Shown: positions 33,224 to 41,050 of the stretch, piece by piece
Layout: each line of letters opens with the position of its first letter
Numbering within the stretch: position 1 is the stretch's first letter
Assembly (NCBI GenBank): GCA_965223955.1
Contig: OZ245029.1
Location: 1,922,001 to 1,986,000 of the forward strand
DNA: 64,000 nt
Direction of reading: 5' to 3'
Origin: Bin75 sp965223955
GTDB taxonomy: Bacteria; Nitrospirota; Nitrospiria; Nitrospirales; UBA8639
Translations under genes and position numbers: made by a program
Notes under the pieces: generated by a model
The model's database searches: none
Told to the model about the DNA's origin: nothing
The model's input: the letters and a program-made list of their open reading frames with translations, nothing else

Positions 33224-34144
33224 TCAATTTCGTTGCGACAGCAGATACATGAGCCCCATTCGCAGGGCCACACCGTTGGATACCTGATCCAAAATAACGG
33301 CTGAACTGCTGTCAACCACGTCATGGGAAATTTCAACGCCTCGATTCACCGGACCGGGATGCATGACGAGCACGTCTTTGGCTGCGCGTTGCACACGTTC
33401 CGCGGTCAGGCCATACAACCGGGCGTATTCCCTGATAGAAGGAAAGAGTGAGCGGCCCTGTCGTTCGAGTTGGAGTCGCAACATGATGACGACGTCGACT
33501 CCGGAAATCGCTTTATCAAAATCGTGAAAGACCTCGACCCCAAGCCGCTGGAGAAACGGGGGAATCATGGTTGGAGGTCCAACGACGCGCACGTTCGCTC
33601 CCATTTTCGTCAACGCGTGAATATTGGATCGCGCCACCCGACTGTGAGCCAGATCTCCCACGATAGCCACTTGCAGATCTCGAACTTGCCCTTTTTTCTC
33701 TTGAATCGTAAACAAATCCGAAAGGGCTTGCGTGGGATGTTCGTGCCATCCATCTCCGGCATTAATGACGGACAACCGGATATTCTTGGCCAGGATCTCA
33801 GCGGCTCCAGCCGACGAGTGTCGAAGCACAAGAATGTCGGCCTGCATGGACTCGATATTTCTCGCGGTATCGAGTAACGTTTCCCCTTTCACCACGCTAC
33901 TCGAGGAAGGTGAAAAATTCACCACGTCGGCGCTCAGCCGTTTTGCAGCCAACTCGAACGAGGTTCGGGTCCTGGTGCTCGGCTCAAAAAACAAATTCAC
34001 CACGGTTTTTCCTCGAAGGGCCGGAACTTTTTTGATCTCTCGTCCGCTCACTTCCTTAAAAGGTTCCGCAGCCTCCAGGATAAGTGCTATTTCTTCAGAC
34101 GACAATGCGGCAAGACCGAGGAGATCTTTTCGTTTGAAGCTCAT
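33224..34144 (-). CDS. pyrB: aspartate carbamoyltransferase catalytic subunit
   Basis: 306 residues. Carbamoyl-phosphate site LFFEPSTRTRTSFELAAKRL, then DGWHEHPTQALSDLFTI and MHPGPVNRGVEI. It joins carbamoyl phosphate to aspartate. No regulatory PyrI gene is nearby. Its start overlaps the pyrR stop by four bases (ATGA), so pyrR and pyrB are translationally coupled. Confidence 0.96.
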   Translation of the reverse strand: MSFKRKDLLGLAALSSEEIALILEAAEPFKEVSGREIKKVPALRGKTVVNLFFEPSTRTRTSFELAAKRLSADVVNFSPSSSSVVKGETLLDTARNIESMQADILVLRHSSAGAAEILAKNIRLSVINAGDGWHEHPTQALSDLFTIQEKKGQVRDLQVAIVGDLAHSRVARSNIHALTKMGANVRVVGPPTMIPPFLQRLGVEVFHDFDKAISGVDVVIMLRLQLERQGRSLFPSIREYARLYGLTAERVQRAAKDVLVMHPGPVNRGVEISHDVVDSSSAVILDQVSNGVALRMGLMYLLSQRN

Positions 34145-34710
34145 ACCGTGCCCTCCGCGTTGATGAGCTTGGCCACACGATCCTCTTCCCCCAATTCTTC
34201 AAGGAATACTCGAATATTTTCGTCTCTTGCGGTTGGAATATTTTTTCCCACGTAATTGGCTCGAATGGGAAGTTGCCGGTGTCCCCGATCAACTAACACC
34301 GCTAATTGAATTTCAGCCGGCCGGCCCAAATCCATGAGTCCATCCATGGCTGCACGAATGGTTCTTCCGGTAAACAACACGTCATCGACCAGGATGATCT
34401 TGAGATCCGAAATATGAAAAGGGATGTCCGTTTTCTTGATGACGGGTTGATCTTTGCGAATGGCCAAATCATCCCGATAGAGCGTAATGTCCAACTCCCC
34501 CAGGACAACCTCCGTTTGCTCGATTTGCGCAAGTAAGTGTTTTAATCGTTGGGCTAAATAAACCCCGCCGGTGCGGATGCCGACCAGGCCGACGTCGTGG
34601 CAACCCTTGTTCCGCTCTAAAATTTCATGGGCAATCCTGGTCAAGGCACGCGTCATTTCATGGCTGTCCATGATGACGGATTCGTGGTGTTTCGGATTCG
34701 TTTGTGTCAT
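34141..34710 (-). CDS. pyrR: bifunctional pyr operon regulator / uracil phosphoribosyltransferase
   Basis: 189 residues from the ATG at 34710 (177 from an ATG at 34671). PyrR hallmarks: MTRALTRIAHEILERNKG, GIRTGGVYLAQRL, and the PRPP-binding loop IILVDDVLFTGRTIRAAMDG. It senses UMP/UTP and binds the leader of pyr mRNA to favour termination. A terminator lies 16 bases upstream of 34710 and a PyrR-loop sequence farther up, so the gene seems to control its own operon. An in-frame extension to a GTG at 34818 would translate through the terminator and is rejected. Confidence 0.93.
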   Translation of the reverse strand: MTQTNPKHHESVIMDSHEMTRALTRIAHEILERNKGCHDVGLVGIRTGGVYLAQRLKHLLAQIEQTEVVLGELDITLYRDDLAIRKDQPVIKKTDIPFHISDLKIILVDDVLFTGRTIRAAMDGLMDLGRPAEIQLAVLVDRGHRQLPIRANYVGKNIPTARDENIRVFLEELGEEDRVAKLINAEGTV

Positions 34711-34725
34711 GACGTTCACGAATGC

Positions 34726-34759
34726 AAAAAAACCTTCCCCTCGCAACGAGAAGAAGGTT
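34726..34759 (-). terminator. attenuator terminator in the pyr leader
   Basis: On the minus strand AACCTTCTTCTCGTTGCGAG then GGGAAGGTT forms a stem (34731-34737 with 34753-34759, extended by inner CTCG/CGAG pairing) followed by TTTTTTT. It stands between the promoter and the first gene pyrR, the position expected of a regulated attenuator. Confidence 0.8.
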
Positions 34760-34815
34760 CGATAAATTAGGGCCAATCCTTGCCCGAACACGTGCTCATG
34801 AATGAACTCCTTCCT

Positions 34816-34828
34816 CACCTCACGGGAT
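34816..34828 (-). promoter_or_regulatory. PyrR-binding loop sequence in the pyr leader
   Basis: Minus-strand RNA reads AUCCCGUGAGGUG, which agrees with the published PyrR loop consensus ARUCCNGNGAGGYU at every position from R to Y. It lies about 57 bases upstream of the terminator stem. Together they predict PyrR-dependent attenuation of pyrR-pyrB and the downstream genes by uridine nucleotides. Confidence 0.65.
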
Positions 34829-34847
34829 GAGTATTAAAGGTAGAATT

Positions 34848-34876
34848 ATCCTAAAAGGTCCGGAGGGTTTAGTCAA
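34848..34876 (-). promoter_or_regulatory. promoter of the pyr operon
   Basis: TTGACT (34871-34876), a 17-base spacer, and TAGGAT (34848-34853, overlapping a GATAAT) on the minus strand. It points into the leader with the PyrR loop and terminator. Confidence 0.6.
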
Positions 34877-34998
34877 GAGCTTCCTGCCGGGAATTATATA
34901 CTTAGAGGCGCGAAGCGGGAACACGGCCAACAAAGTAGAGCCGTGCGAACCGGCTTGTCCGGGTGGCTGATGAGGGTGTGTCGTTGTATGTAGTGACG

Positions 34999-35133
34999 TC
35001 AGTCGTTGGGCTGATGGAAGCAGTGCGGATGATCGCAAACACATTTGTAGAACGGGCGGCGGAGGCTTCGTTCATCTTTGGTCATGATTGAGCTCCTGGT
35101 TAAAGGTGGACGAGAGGTCGATCGATTGTTCAT
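34999..35133 (-). CDS. small Cys-rich protein in the cassette
   Basis: 44 residues from the ATG at 35133 or 28 from the ATG at 35085. The second start has a good AGGAG site 7 bases upstream; the first has AAAGGAA. The C-terminal part RRPFYKCVCDHPHCFHQPND has three Cys and three His and could bind a metal. No family recognised. It follows the TM2 gene after a strong hairpin. Confidence 0.45.
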   Translation of the reverse strand: MNNRSTSRPPLTRSSIMTKDERSLRRPFYKCVCDHPHCFHQPND

Positions 35134-35171
35134 GATGAAAATTCCTTTCGTTTGGTGGGTAATCGGTCGAC

Positions 35172-35203
35172 GAGACTGGGTGGGGTGGAGCCTACCCAGT
35201 CTC
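35172..35203 (-). terminator. perfect 10-bp hairpin at the TM2 stop codon
   Basis: GAGACTGGGT (35172-35181) and ACCCAGTCTC (35194-35203) pair perfectly around a 12-base loop. The TM2 stop codon lies at the edge of the stem. No U tract follows on the minus strand, so it may stabilise the message or tune expression of the downstream Cys-rich ORF rather than end transcription. Confidence 0.45.
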
Positions 35204-35587
35204 ACTTCGCGGTGTATTGGTCAGCGTTTCATAGATGTGCTTGGCGATTGTCACATTCTTACTCCGCGTACTTGGAATAATTAAGAACCAGTCGATGACT
35301 TCGATGACGCCAACGCCACCTAACGTCAGAAGTTTCACGAGTCCTTTTTGCCAGTCTCCAATATAAAACCTATCAATTCCGGTAAATCCAAGAAAAAGGC
35401 TTAGGGCGAATGCAATCGCTGGGTCTTTCTTTTGCTCGTTAAATAGAAGGTCGAACTTTGCTTGGTCGGCATCCGGCAACGATTCACGGAAGGGCATGAC
35501 ATTTTGGGGAAGTGGTTTTATGACTCCTTTTCCAAACCGGTACGGAAGTCGGGACAGGATAATACGGTGTAGAGTGGATTGACTCAT
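35192..35587 (-). CDS. TM2 domain membrane protein
   Basis: 131 residues from the ATG at 35587, chosen for its AAGGAG site six bases upstream. The TM2 domain is at about residues 60-115: KDPAIAFALSLFLGFTGIDR, FYIGDWQKGLVKLLTLGGVG, and VIEVIDWFLIIP, i.e. two membrane helices linked by a short turn with the D-R-F-Y motif. The N-terminal 55 residues are cytoplasmic and basic. TM2 proteins have no settled bacterial function. It is the middle gene of the inverted-repeat cassette. Confidence 0.8.
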   Translation of the reverse strand: MSQSTLHRIILSRLPYRFGKGVIKPLPQNVMPFRESLPDADQAKFDLLFNEQKKDPAIAFALSLFLGFTGIDRFYIGDWQKGLVKLLTLGGVGVIEVIDWFLIIPSTRSKNVTIAKHIYETLTNTPRSETG

Positions 35588-35603
35588 GACAACTCCTTCC
35601 CAG

Positions 35604-35771
35604 TTAGCGGCCGAACCGCCAGACAAGCCGGTCGAGTTCCTTCTCCACATGCCGTTCCAGTTCACGGGTCTGGGCCTTCTCCCAATTCTTGAGCTTTCGC
35701 TGCAATTCGGCTTCGGAATTGGCTGTTATCGTTGATTGTCTTTTGGGGGACCGGAGTGTTACAGCAATCAT
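35604..35771 (-). CDS. small charged protein, first gene of the cassette
   Basis: 55 residues from the ATG at 35771 with AAAGGAA upstream. Sequence starts MIAVTLRSPKRQSTITANSE, followed by a long charged helix (LQRKLKNWEKAQTRELERHV). It ends 16 bases before the TM2 start and is probably co-transcribed with it. No family recognised. Confidence 0.5.
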   Translation of the reverse strand: MIAVTLRSPKRQSTITANSEAELQRKLKNWEKAQTRELERHVEKELDRLVWRFGR

Positions 35772-35794
35772 ATCTAGTGTTCCTTTCGTAATCA

Positions 35795-35829
35795 AGCCCT
35801 CGGCGGCGCAACGTCGAGGGCTCTTTCTT
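35795..35829. repeat. AGCCCTCG/CGAGGGCT hairpin at the cassette edge
   Basis: Eight-base perfect arms (35795-35802, 35815-35822) and a CTTTCTT tail on the plus strand, like an intrinsic terminator reading rightwards. On the minus strand it is in the leader of the cassette's first gene and could insulate or attenuate it. Confidence 0.5.
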
Positions 35830-35898
35830 AGGTAAACTGGTGCACAGATGTGTCTTTGCGCCTCTAAGCATATAACTCCCTTCCTGCCGGAAACGGAA

Positions 35899-37671
35899 TT
35901 ACGATTTCTTGAGAATCCAAACGGACAGGCGAGGATTCAGCATCGCCTTGGGCAAAATCGACTTGTGCATGCGGAAAGGCTGAACATGTTCAACAAGGTC
36001 CCCGAACACGATGTCCAACGGAAACCCGGACACGATGGATGAGAGCGAATCCGGTCCGGCTAGAAACGCCAATGCGTTGGGACGCAGCGCCGCACTGATC
36101 CGGGACAGGTGATCCTGTAATGTCGCCGTGTCATCATACGACGCAAACGGCAGCCAGAGGTACATGAGATCGTAGGTGGACACGTCATGACGGAAAGCCT
36201 CTTCGCTCAGGAACCGATAGGGCCGGTCGAGTTGGTTGTTCCGAGCCAATTGGTTCCATGCTGCCTGGGCGTGTTTTTGGGCATAGGCTGCACGTGAATA
36301 GACGATTGTTGTGGATTGGGGTTGGTCAGCCAGCAAGGTGCCGATGACTCCGTCAAACCCATGAATGAGGGTTTGGCCGGATTGCCCGACTTGGACGGCC
36401 AGGCGTTGATCCTGCTCGATAAAGTCGTTCAAAAAATCAGCCACAAAAGGTTGGCTCGCGAGGTCACTGATCGGCGCGTCATCTTCAGGATAGAGCAACA
36501 CGGCCGAATACGCCTCCTGTGGCGAGACCACGGGAACGCCATCAGGGAAAAACCCTTCCCAGGAATTTTCCCTGTTTGCAGCAGCCTGATGTTCCAACTG
36601 ATGCGTGATACCCCAGCCTGGCTGCAAAGCAATCTCGGATGAGGTCTTGTGGTCATACAAAACAAGTCGATCGGAGTCCACGGCAATCCGCTTTCCACAG
36701 GGAGCGAACCCTTGTTGATTCGAGGGCACAAACGGGAGACCGCTCGTGTCATCCGTCTTCGTCACCTTGAGCACGTTTCCTTGTTTGACCGTCAGGCAAA
36801 CCCGATGGCGCGGGTCAACGTGGCGCACGGGCGGATGAGGATTCGGCAGCCAATCGACTTCATGCGACCGGGGTGAATCCATGAATACGGCAAAAGGATT
36901 TTCCCCGCCCCGGTGTGTTGGCGTAAAAAAATTACTGAATAGTCCGAAAGCCGCTGCCGACGGATAGGTTGGAATGCCCCGGTATGGCAAGGACCGTGGA
37001 TTACGAGGGTTTTGATCATCATGCAGCCCGCGGATCAATTCAAACGCGGCGCTACCCGTTCCCGGCAACAATGACTTGAACAATTCCACCACCGGCAAGT
37101 AATCGATGGTTGCCCAATGCATCGCACTCATGCAGGACATAAATCGCGCCCGTTCCCAGGTGCCGTCCTCCAAAACATAGAACGCGTCCTTCCGTTGTCG
37201 AATCGTGGCCTGACCGGTCTTCTGATCGAGTACGAGATCCTCATCGGCATAAAAGAACTCGACTTCTTCAAAGGCAACGCCCATGGCCCGGGAAGCCATC
37301 ATGCGGAGATCTTGCCGGGTGAGAGTTTGCCACTCGGGGCGAGTCGTCAAGTCCAGCTTCATGACGTTCACCAACCCGTTGGGTTTCAGGCCCACCCATT
37401 GTCCCCAGTCCAAATAGAGCCGGGCCGACACCAGATGCACCGTACCATCGGCGCGTTCCTCCCACTCACATTCGTGCAACGGATGACCGTCGGGATCGGT
37501 CATCAGAATTCGCCGCCCCAACGGGCCGTGCAACACCACGTGACCGGTCGCGAGTTGGTTGCACGTCAGACGACCCAACGACGCGTTCGCAACAAACGCC
37601 TGGTTGCCTTTGAGCGTCAAGCTCGCCGGATTTTGAAGAATGGAGGAAAAAATCGTGGAAGGGTTTTTCAA
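35899..37671 (-). CDS. 590-residue protein of unknown function
   Basis: I do not recognise this protein. No signal peptide or membrane helix is evident. The first ~200 residues are mixed alpha/beta (GRRILMTDPDGHPLHECEWE). The centre is Pro/His-rich (NPHPPVRHVDPRHR). The final ~150 residues alternate strands and helices (TYDLMYLWLPFASYDDTATL, then SAALRPNALAFLAGPDSL), reminiscent of the C-terminal half of a Rossmann-fold methyltransferase, but no SAM-binding GxGxG is visible. It is on the same strand as proA, 54 bases upstream of this start, and could be co-transcribed with it. Confidence 0.6.
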   Translation of the reverse strand: MKNPSTIFSSILQNPASLTLKGNQAFVANASLGRLTCNQLATGHVVLHGPLGRRILMTDPDGHPLHECEWEERADGTVHLVSARLYLDWGQWVGLKPNGLVNVMKLDLTTRPEWQTLTRQDLRMMASRAMGVAFEEVEFFYADEDLVLDQKTGQATIRQRKDAFYVLEDGTWERARFMSCMSAMHWATIDYLPVVELFKSLLPGTGSAAFELIRGLHDDQNPRNPRSLPYRGIPTYPSAAAFGLFSNFFTPTHRGGENPFAVFMDSPRSHEVDWLPNPHPPVRHVDPRHRVCLTVKQGNVLKVTKTDDTSGLPFVPSNQQGFAPCGKRIAVDSDRLVLYDHKTSSEIALQPGWGITHQLEHQAAANRENSWEGFFPDGVPVVSPQEAYSAVLLYPEDDAPISDLASQPFVADFLNDFIEQDQRLAVQVGQSGQTLIHGFDGVIGTLLADQPQSTTIVYSRAAYAQKHAQAAWNQLARNNQLDRPYRFLSEEAFRHDVSTYDLMYLWLPFASYDDTATLQDHLSRISAALRPNALAFLAGPDSLSSIVSGFPLDIVFGDLVEHVQPFRMHKSILPKAMLNPRLSVWILKKS

Positions 37672-37725
37672 ACGCTCACTCGTGCGAAGATACTGAGAGG
37701 ATAGTCGTGAGTGAAGACGTGATGC

Positions 37726-39084
37726 TCACTCTCGAAGCTGCCCTGATCCATACACCACATATTTGGAACAGGTCAGATCTTCGAGCCCCATGGGGCCTCG
37801 AGCATGAATCCGAGTCGTGCTGATGCCGATTTCCGCGCCAAGACCGAATTGGTAGCCGTCATTGAGTCGCGAAGAGGCATTGACCATCACCGCCCCGGCA
37901 TCGACTTCCTGTAAAAATCTCATGGCACGAGCATAGTCCTTGGTCACAATGACTTCGGTATGCCGGGACCCATACGTCAGGATATGATTCATGGCCTCAT
38001 CCATGTCCTTGACGACTTTGACGGCTAACGTCAGTGCGAGAAACTCCTGGCCATAATCTTCTTCCGTCGCGACGTGGGCCTCGGGAATATATTGCCGGGT
38101 TTTTTCACAGCCACGGATGTCCACCTTGGCCTCGGTCAAGGCCTTACCCACTTTCGGCAAGAAAGTTCTGGCAATGTTGTGATGAACCAATAAGGTCTCC
38201 ATGGCATTACACGTCGAAGGCCGTTGAACCTTGGCATTCACACTGATGGCTTCAGCCATCGTGAGATCGGCATCGGCATCGATATAGGTGTGGCAGACCC
38301 CTTTATCATGCTTGATCACCGGGATGGTCGAATGCTCGGTGACGAGTGCCATCAGGGACTCCCCGCCCCGTGGGATAATCAAGTCGACGAACCGGTCCTG
38401 TTTCAACAACTCCAGAACCGCCTCCCGTTCAGTGCGTTCAACCAGGGAGATGGCCCCTTCGGGAATGCCGGCCTTTTGTGCGGCTTCGGACAAGACGCGG
38501 GCTATGGCCATATTGGAATGAATGGCTTCCGAGCCCCCTCGCAGCACGCAGACGTTCCCTGATTTGAGACACAACGCCGCGGCGTCGGCCGTGACGTTCG
38601 GGCGGGACTCGTAAATGATCCCGATCACCCCAATGGGCACGCGGACCCGCCCGACCTTCATGCCGTTGGGCCGTTCCTGCATGCCTGACGATTGACCAAC
38701 GGGATCACGCAACTTGGCAATTTGTCGAAGACCGTCCGCCATTTCCTGAATGCGCTCGGGAGTGAGTCTAAGCCGATCAGCCATGGCCTCTTGCCCATTA
38801 TTCGCGTCAAAGGCTTCCAGGTCTTTCGCGTTTTCTTCCAGGAGCGCGTCGGTGGCTTCTTCCAGTCCCTCGGCCATGGTCACCAGGGCCTCATTTTTGA
38901 CTGATGCGACCAGACGGCTTAATTGGGGAGCTGCGGCTCGTGCCTTTTCCAGAAGCATGCGAAGATACGTCGGAGTATCAATAATCTCTTCCTCGACGAC
39001 CTCTTCCTTGGGACTATCGACGGCTTCCGTCGACTCTTCTATATCTTCTTCGTTCAGTTCTTCTTTGGTTTCTTCCATGCTCAT
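37726..39084 (-). CDS. proA: gamma-glutamyl phosphate reductase with acidic N-terminal extension
   Basis: 452 residues. The ProA enzyme (usual length about 420) is preceded by ~36 acidic residues (EETKEELNEEDIEESTEAVD). Motifs: GVIGIIYESRPNVTADAAAL, LRGGSEAIHSN, the catalytic Cys in VQRPSTCNAMETLLVH, and GLGAEIGISTTRIHARGPMG. It reduces glutamyl-5-phosphate to the semialdehyde in proline synthesis. The extension may start at an alternative internal site, but the next Met lies inside the enzyme fold. No proB is nearby. Confidence 0.94.
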   Translation of the reverse strand: MSMEETKEELNEEDIEESTEAVDSPKEEVVEEEIIDTPTYLRMLLEKARAAAPQLSRLVASVKNEALVTMAEGLEEATDALLEENAKDLEAFDANNGQEAMADRLRLTPERIQEMADGLRQIAKLRDPVGQSSGMQERPNGMKVGRVRVPIGVIGIIYESRPNVTADAAALCLKSGNVCVLRGGSEAIHSNMAIARVLSEAAQKAGIPEGAISLVERTEREAVLELLKQDRFVDLIIPRGGESLMALVTEHSTIPVIKHDKGVCHTYIDADADLTMAEAISVNAKVQRPSTCNAMETLLVHHNIARTFLPKVGKALTEAKVDIRGCEKTRQYIPEAHVATEEDYGQEFLALTLAVKVVKDMDEAMNHILTYGSRHTEVIVTKDYARAMRFLQEVDAGAVMVNASSRLNDGYQFGLGAEIGISTTRIHARGPMGLEDLTCSKYVVYGSGQLRE

Positions 39085-39328
39085 GTTCTCCAGCCTTTAC
39101 AATATGACGAGTTTATCTTGGATTCGAGAATACCCATGCCTCATGAACCAGGTCAAGCAAAGCAGGAAATAGCCGAGATTAAAGTCCAATTTCAGACGCA
39201 TTCAGGAAAACCAGCGTCTTTCTCCATGCCGTTTCCTTGATTTTCCGCATTCAATCCTGTTACACATGTCGGCGCTGTTACTTCAGCGAACATAGAAATA
39301 CCGCCTCCCCATCGCGATCTGACCTTGT

Positions 39329-39404
39329 GCCGAGGTAGCTCAGTTGGCAGAGCACAGCCCTGAAAAGGCTGGTGTCGGCAGTTCGATTCTGCCCCTCGGC
39401 ACCA
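39329..39404 (+). tRNA. tRNA-Phe (GAA)
   Basis: 76 bases. Acceptor GCCGAGG/CCTCGGC, D arm GCTC...GAGC, anticodon stem CAGCC/GGCTG with loop CTGAAAA (anticodon GAA), T arm GGCAG TTCGATT CTGCC, encoded CCA. All stems pair fully. Confidence 0.97.
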
Positions 39405-39571
39405 TATCTCTCTCCGACACTCACGACTGACAGACATCATCACGGCACGATCCTTGTCAGGAAACGGGGCCGCTGACGCCAGACGGCATCAGATCCTTCA
39501 ATAGCGGTCTCGCCTGTTTCTCACAAAAAGACAGAACTTCCAGCAACTCACTGAATTATAGACATAAAATA

Positions 39572-39607
39572 ATGCCATAAAGTTGACATTATTTATTTTT
39601 ATGGCAT
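39572..39607 (+). promoter_or_regulatory. promoter with flanking 10-bp inverted repeat
   Basis: ATGCCATAAA (39572-39581) and TTTATGGCAT (39598-39607) are exact inverted copies flanking TTGACA (39583-39588). A repressor bound here would cover the promoter of the 194-residue gene at 39654. Confidence 0.5.
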
Positions 39608-39653
39608 GATCCGATAACTTCATCTAAGTTTAAAGTTAACCTCTGGCGATATT

Positions 39654-40238
39654 ATGGAGAATTTAAAGCTCCGCATAAAAGTACGCGATTGCGAGCTCGA
39701 AGCGGAAGGGCCCCAAACTTTCGTTCATGAGCAATTTGAGGCGTTCAAGCAACTGCTTGCCGATATGACACAAAAACCGGTTCTGTCTGAATTAAGGGAC
39801 GAAACGGATCGGGTCCCGTCACAGGAATTATCGTCCCCTCCCCGGTTCCCCCACGAGCAAGCTCTTCCCAAAAATTCCCCGGCCGCAGCCCTTCAGAAAT
39901 TGTTGGCTTGGAACGACCGCACCCAACAGGTCACGTGTGCGGTCATCCCCGAAGGCCATTTGAGAACAGCTGACACGGTGCTTTTGCTGTTATGGGGATA
40001 TCAGGAACTTCGAGGGCTGGGGGAGATATCAGCCATGATTCTGAACAGAGGATTGAAATCCGCGGGCTTCAGCCAATTCCGTTTGGATCGGATACTGACG
40101 CCTTACCTGAAAGATCGGCTGGTTCTGAGATCGGGAGTCGGGAAAGGTGGGCGGTATCGACTGACGACGCGTGGAGTTGAGAAGGCCCAGGATCTGGTTC
40201 AAACCCTGGCCGCGCTGATTCCCGATCCCCTACCCTGA
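39654..40238 (+). CDS. hypothetical protein with probable winged-helix C-terminus
   Basis: 194 residues. N-terminal ~40 residues are a beta-rich segment (MENLKLRIKVRDCELEAEGP) as found in some small archaeal-type regulators; a Pro-rich linker follows; the C-terminal ~100 residues (LGEISAMILNRGLKSAGFSQ, DRILTPYLKDRLVLRSGV, GGRYRLTTRGVEKAQDLV) look like a winged helix. The inverted repeat at its promoter would suit autoregulation. No Shine-Dalgarno is obvious before the ATG. Function unknown. Confidence 0.6.
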   Translation: MENLKLRIKVRDCELEAEGPQTFVHEQFEAFKQLLADMTQKPVLSELRDETDRVPSQELSSPPRFPHEQALPKNSPAAALQKLLAWNDRTQQVTCAVIPEGHLRTADTVLLLLWGYQELRGLGEISAMILNRGLKSAGFSQFRLDRILTPYLKDRLVLRSGVGKGGRYRLTTRGVEKAQDLVQTLAALIPDPLP

Positions 40239-40333
40239 TTGGCCTGGTGACGATTCCGGATAGACCGGATTGCGGCATTCTCTTCTGGCTATTTGCCCTG
40301 CCTTTTCCGTTTTCCGTTCGAATGGCACCGGGT

Positions 40334-40711
40334 TCAGAACGCGATCCGCCGGACACCGGCGACCACATCGAAATGGGTATCGTTGCTCAACACCGGGAGA
40401 GCGTGCTGGCGGGCGAGTGCTGCGATCCAGGCGTCATTTGGGGGGATGGGATGGCCCAGCCGTTTCAATTCCAGGCGGATGTCGGCGTAGGCATCTGCCG
40501 TGGCCGAGGTCACGGCGGCGATTTCGGCTAACGGCAAATAGCGGCGCAGCCATTCTTCGTAGCGGCTGCGATACCGTGATTGGCGAATGCCGAAATAATA
40601 TTCACCGAGGACGACGCTCGGCACGACAAGCCGATCGGCGGACCGAAAAGCGGCCTCCACCGTCGCAAGGCCTTCCACCCATGCGGATAAGGCATTGGTG
40701 TCGAGGATCAT
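40334..40711 (-). CDS. vapC: VapC-type PIN-domain toxin
   Basis: 125 residues. PIN-domain acidic residues: MILDTNALSAWVEG (Asp4), GEYYFGI (Glu), NDAWIAALA (Asp) and LSNDTHFD (Asp). VapC toxins cut tRNA or rRNA. The start overlaps the antitoxin stop by four bases (ATGA), and the pair is preceded by a perfect palindrome. One of three PIN-type pairs in this window. Confidence 0.9.
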   Translation of the reverse strand: MILDTNALSAWVEGLATVEAAFRSADRLVVPSVVLGEYYFGIRQSRYRSRYEEWLRRYLPLAEIAAVTSATADAYADIRLELKRLGHPIPPNDAWIAALARQHALPVLSNDTHFDVVAGVRRIAF

Positions 40712-40959
40712 GTGAGGTCTTCTGGGGAGAGGGTCTCGAATTCCTGCTCGATGACAGTGAGGACGTGGCGGTTTTCATCGGAGAGATCGGAAAGCACGCC
40801 GAACCCGGCCATCCATGGCGCCTGGGTTTCGCTGGCGCAACGGCGAAGCTGTTCCTCAAGCGCTTCGGTAAAGAACCGCTTCAAGGTCATGCCGCGGCCG
40901 GCGGCAAGGGCTTTGGCCTGCCGGAACGTGGAATCAGGGAGTTCGATAGTTGTTTTCAT
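40708..40959 (-). CDS. vapB: VapB-type ribbon-helix-helix antitoxin
   Basis: 83 residues. MKTTIELPDSTFRQAKALAA begins a ribbon-helix-helix fold (strand then helices), and the C-terminal part (VIEQEFETLSPEDLT) would wrap the toxin. It probably binds the palindrome at 40960-40995, which touches its start codon, to repress its own operon. Confidence 0.85.
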   Translation of the reverse strand: MKTTIELPDSTFRQAKALAAGRGMTLKRFFTEALEEQLRRCASETQAPWMAGFGVLSDLSDENRHVLTVIEQEFETLSPEDLT

Positions 40960-40995
40960 TTGCCCATATTCCCATAATTACGGGAATATGGGCAA
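40960..40995. promoter_or_regulatory. palindromic operator of the vapBC operon
   Basis: TTGCCCATATTCCC (40960-40973) and GGGAATATGGGCAA (40982-40995) are perfect inverted 14-base arms around eight bases. Directly adjacent to the vapB start codon; a typical antitoxin binding site. Confidence 0.7.
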
Positions 40996-41050
40996 GACAT
41001 TTTGGATGGCGGTAGATCGCTGGGGTGGCAAAGGGAGAGGCAGAGGGAGG

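Larger units (their letters stand above)
34894..35875. mobile_element. 982-bp cassette bounded by 18-bp inverted repeats, three small genes
   Basis: Left end TTATATACTTAGAGGCGC (34894-34911), right end GCGCCTCTAAGCATATAA (35858-35875): complementary at 17 of 18 positions. Just outside, the ten bases TTCCTGCCGG occur as a direct repeat (34880-34889 and 35883-35892), which could be a target duplication or a remnant of the host repeat. The cassette carries three short minus-strand genes (55 aa, TM2 protein, Cys-rich peptide) and no transposase. Mobility is inferred from the ends. Confidence 0.5.

Noticed and set aside
34711..34818. Upstream GTG extension of pyrR (36 more residues)
   Set aside because: The extension would be translated through the PyrR loop region and terminator stem; PyrR proteins do not have it.
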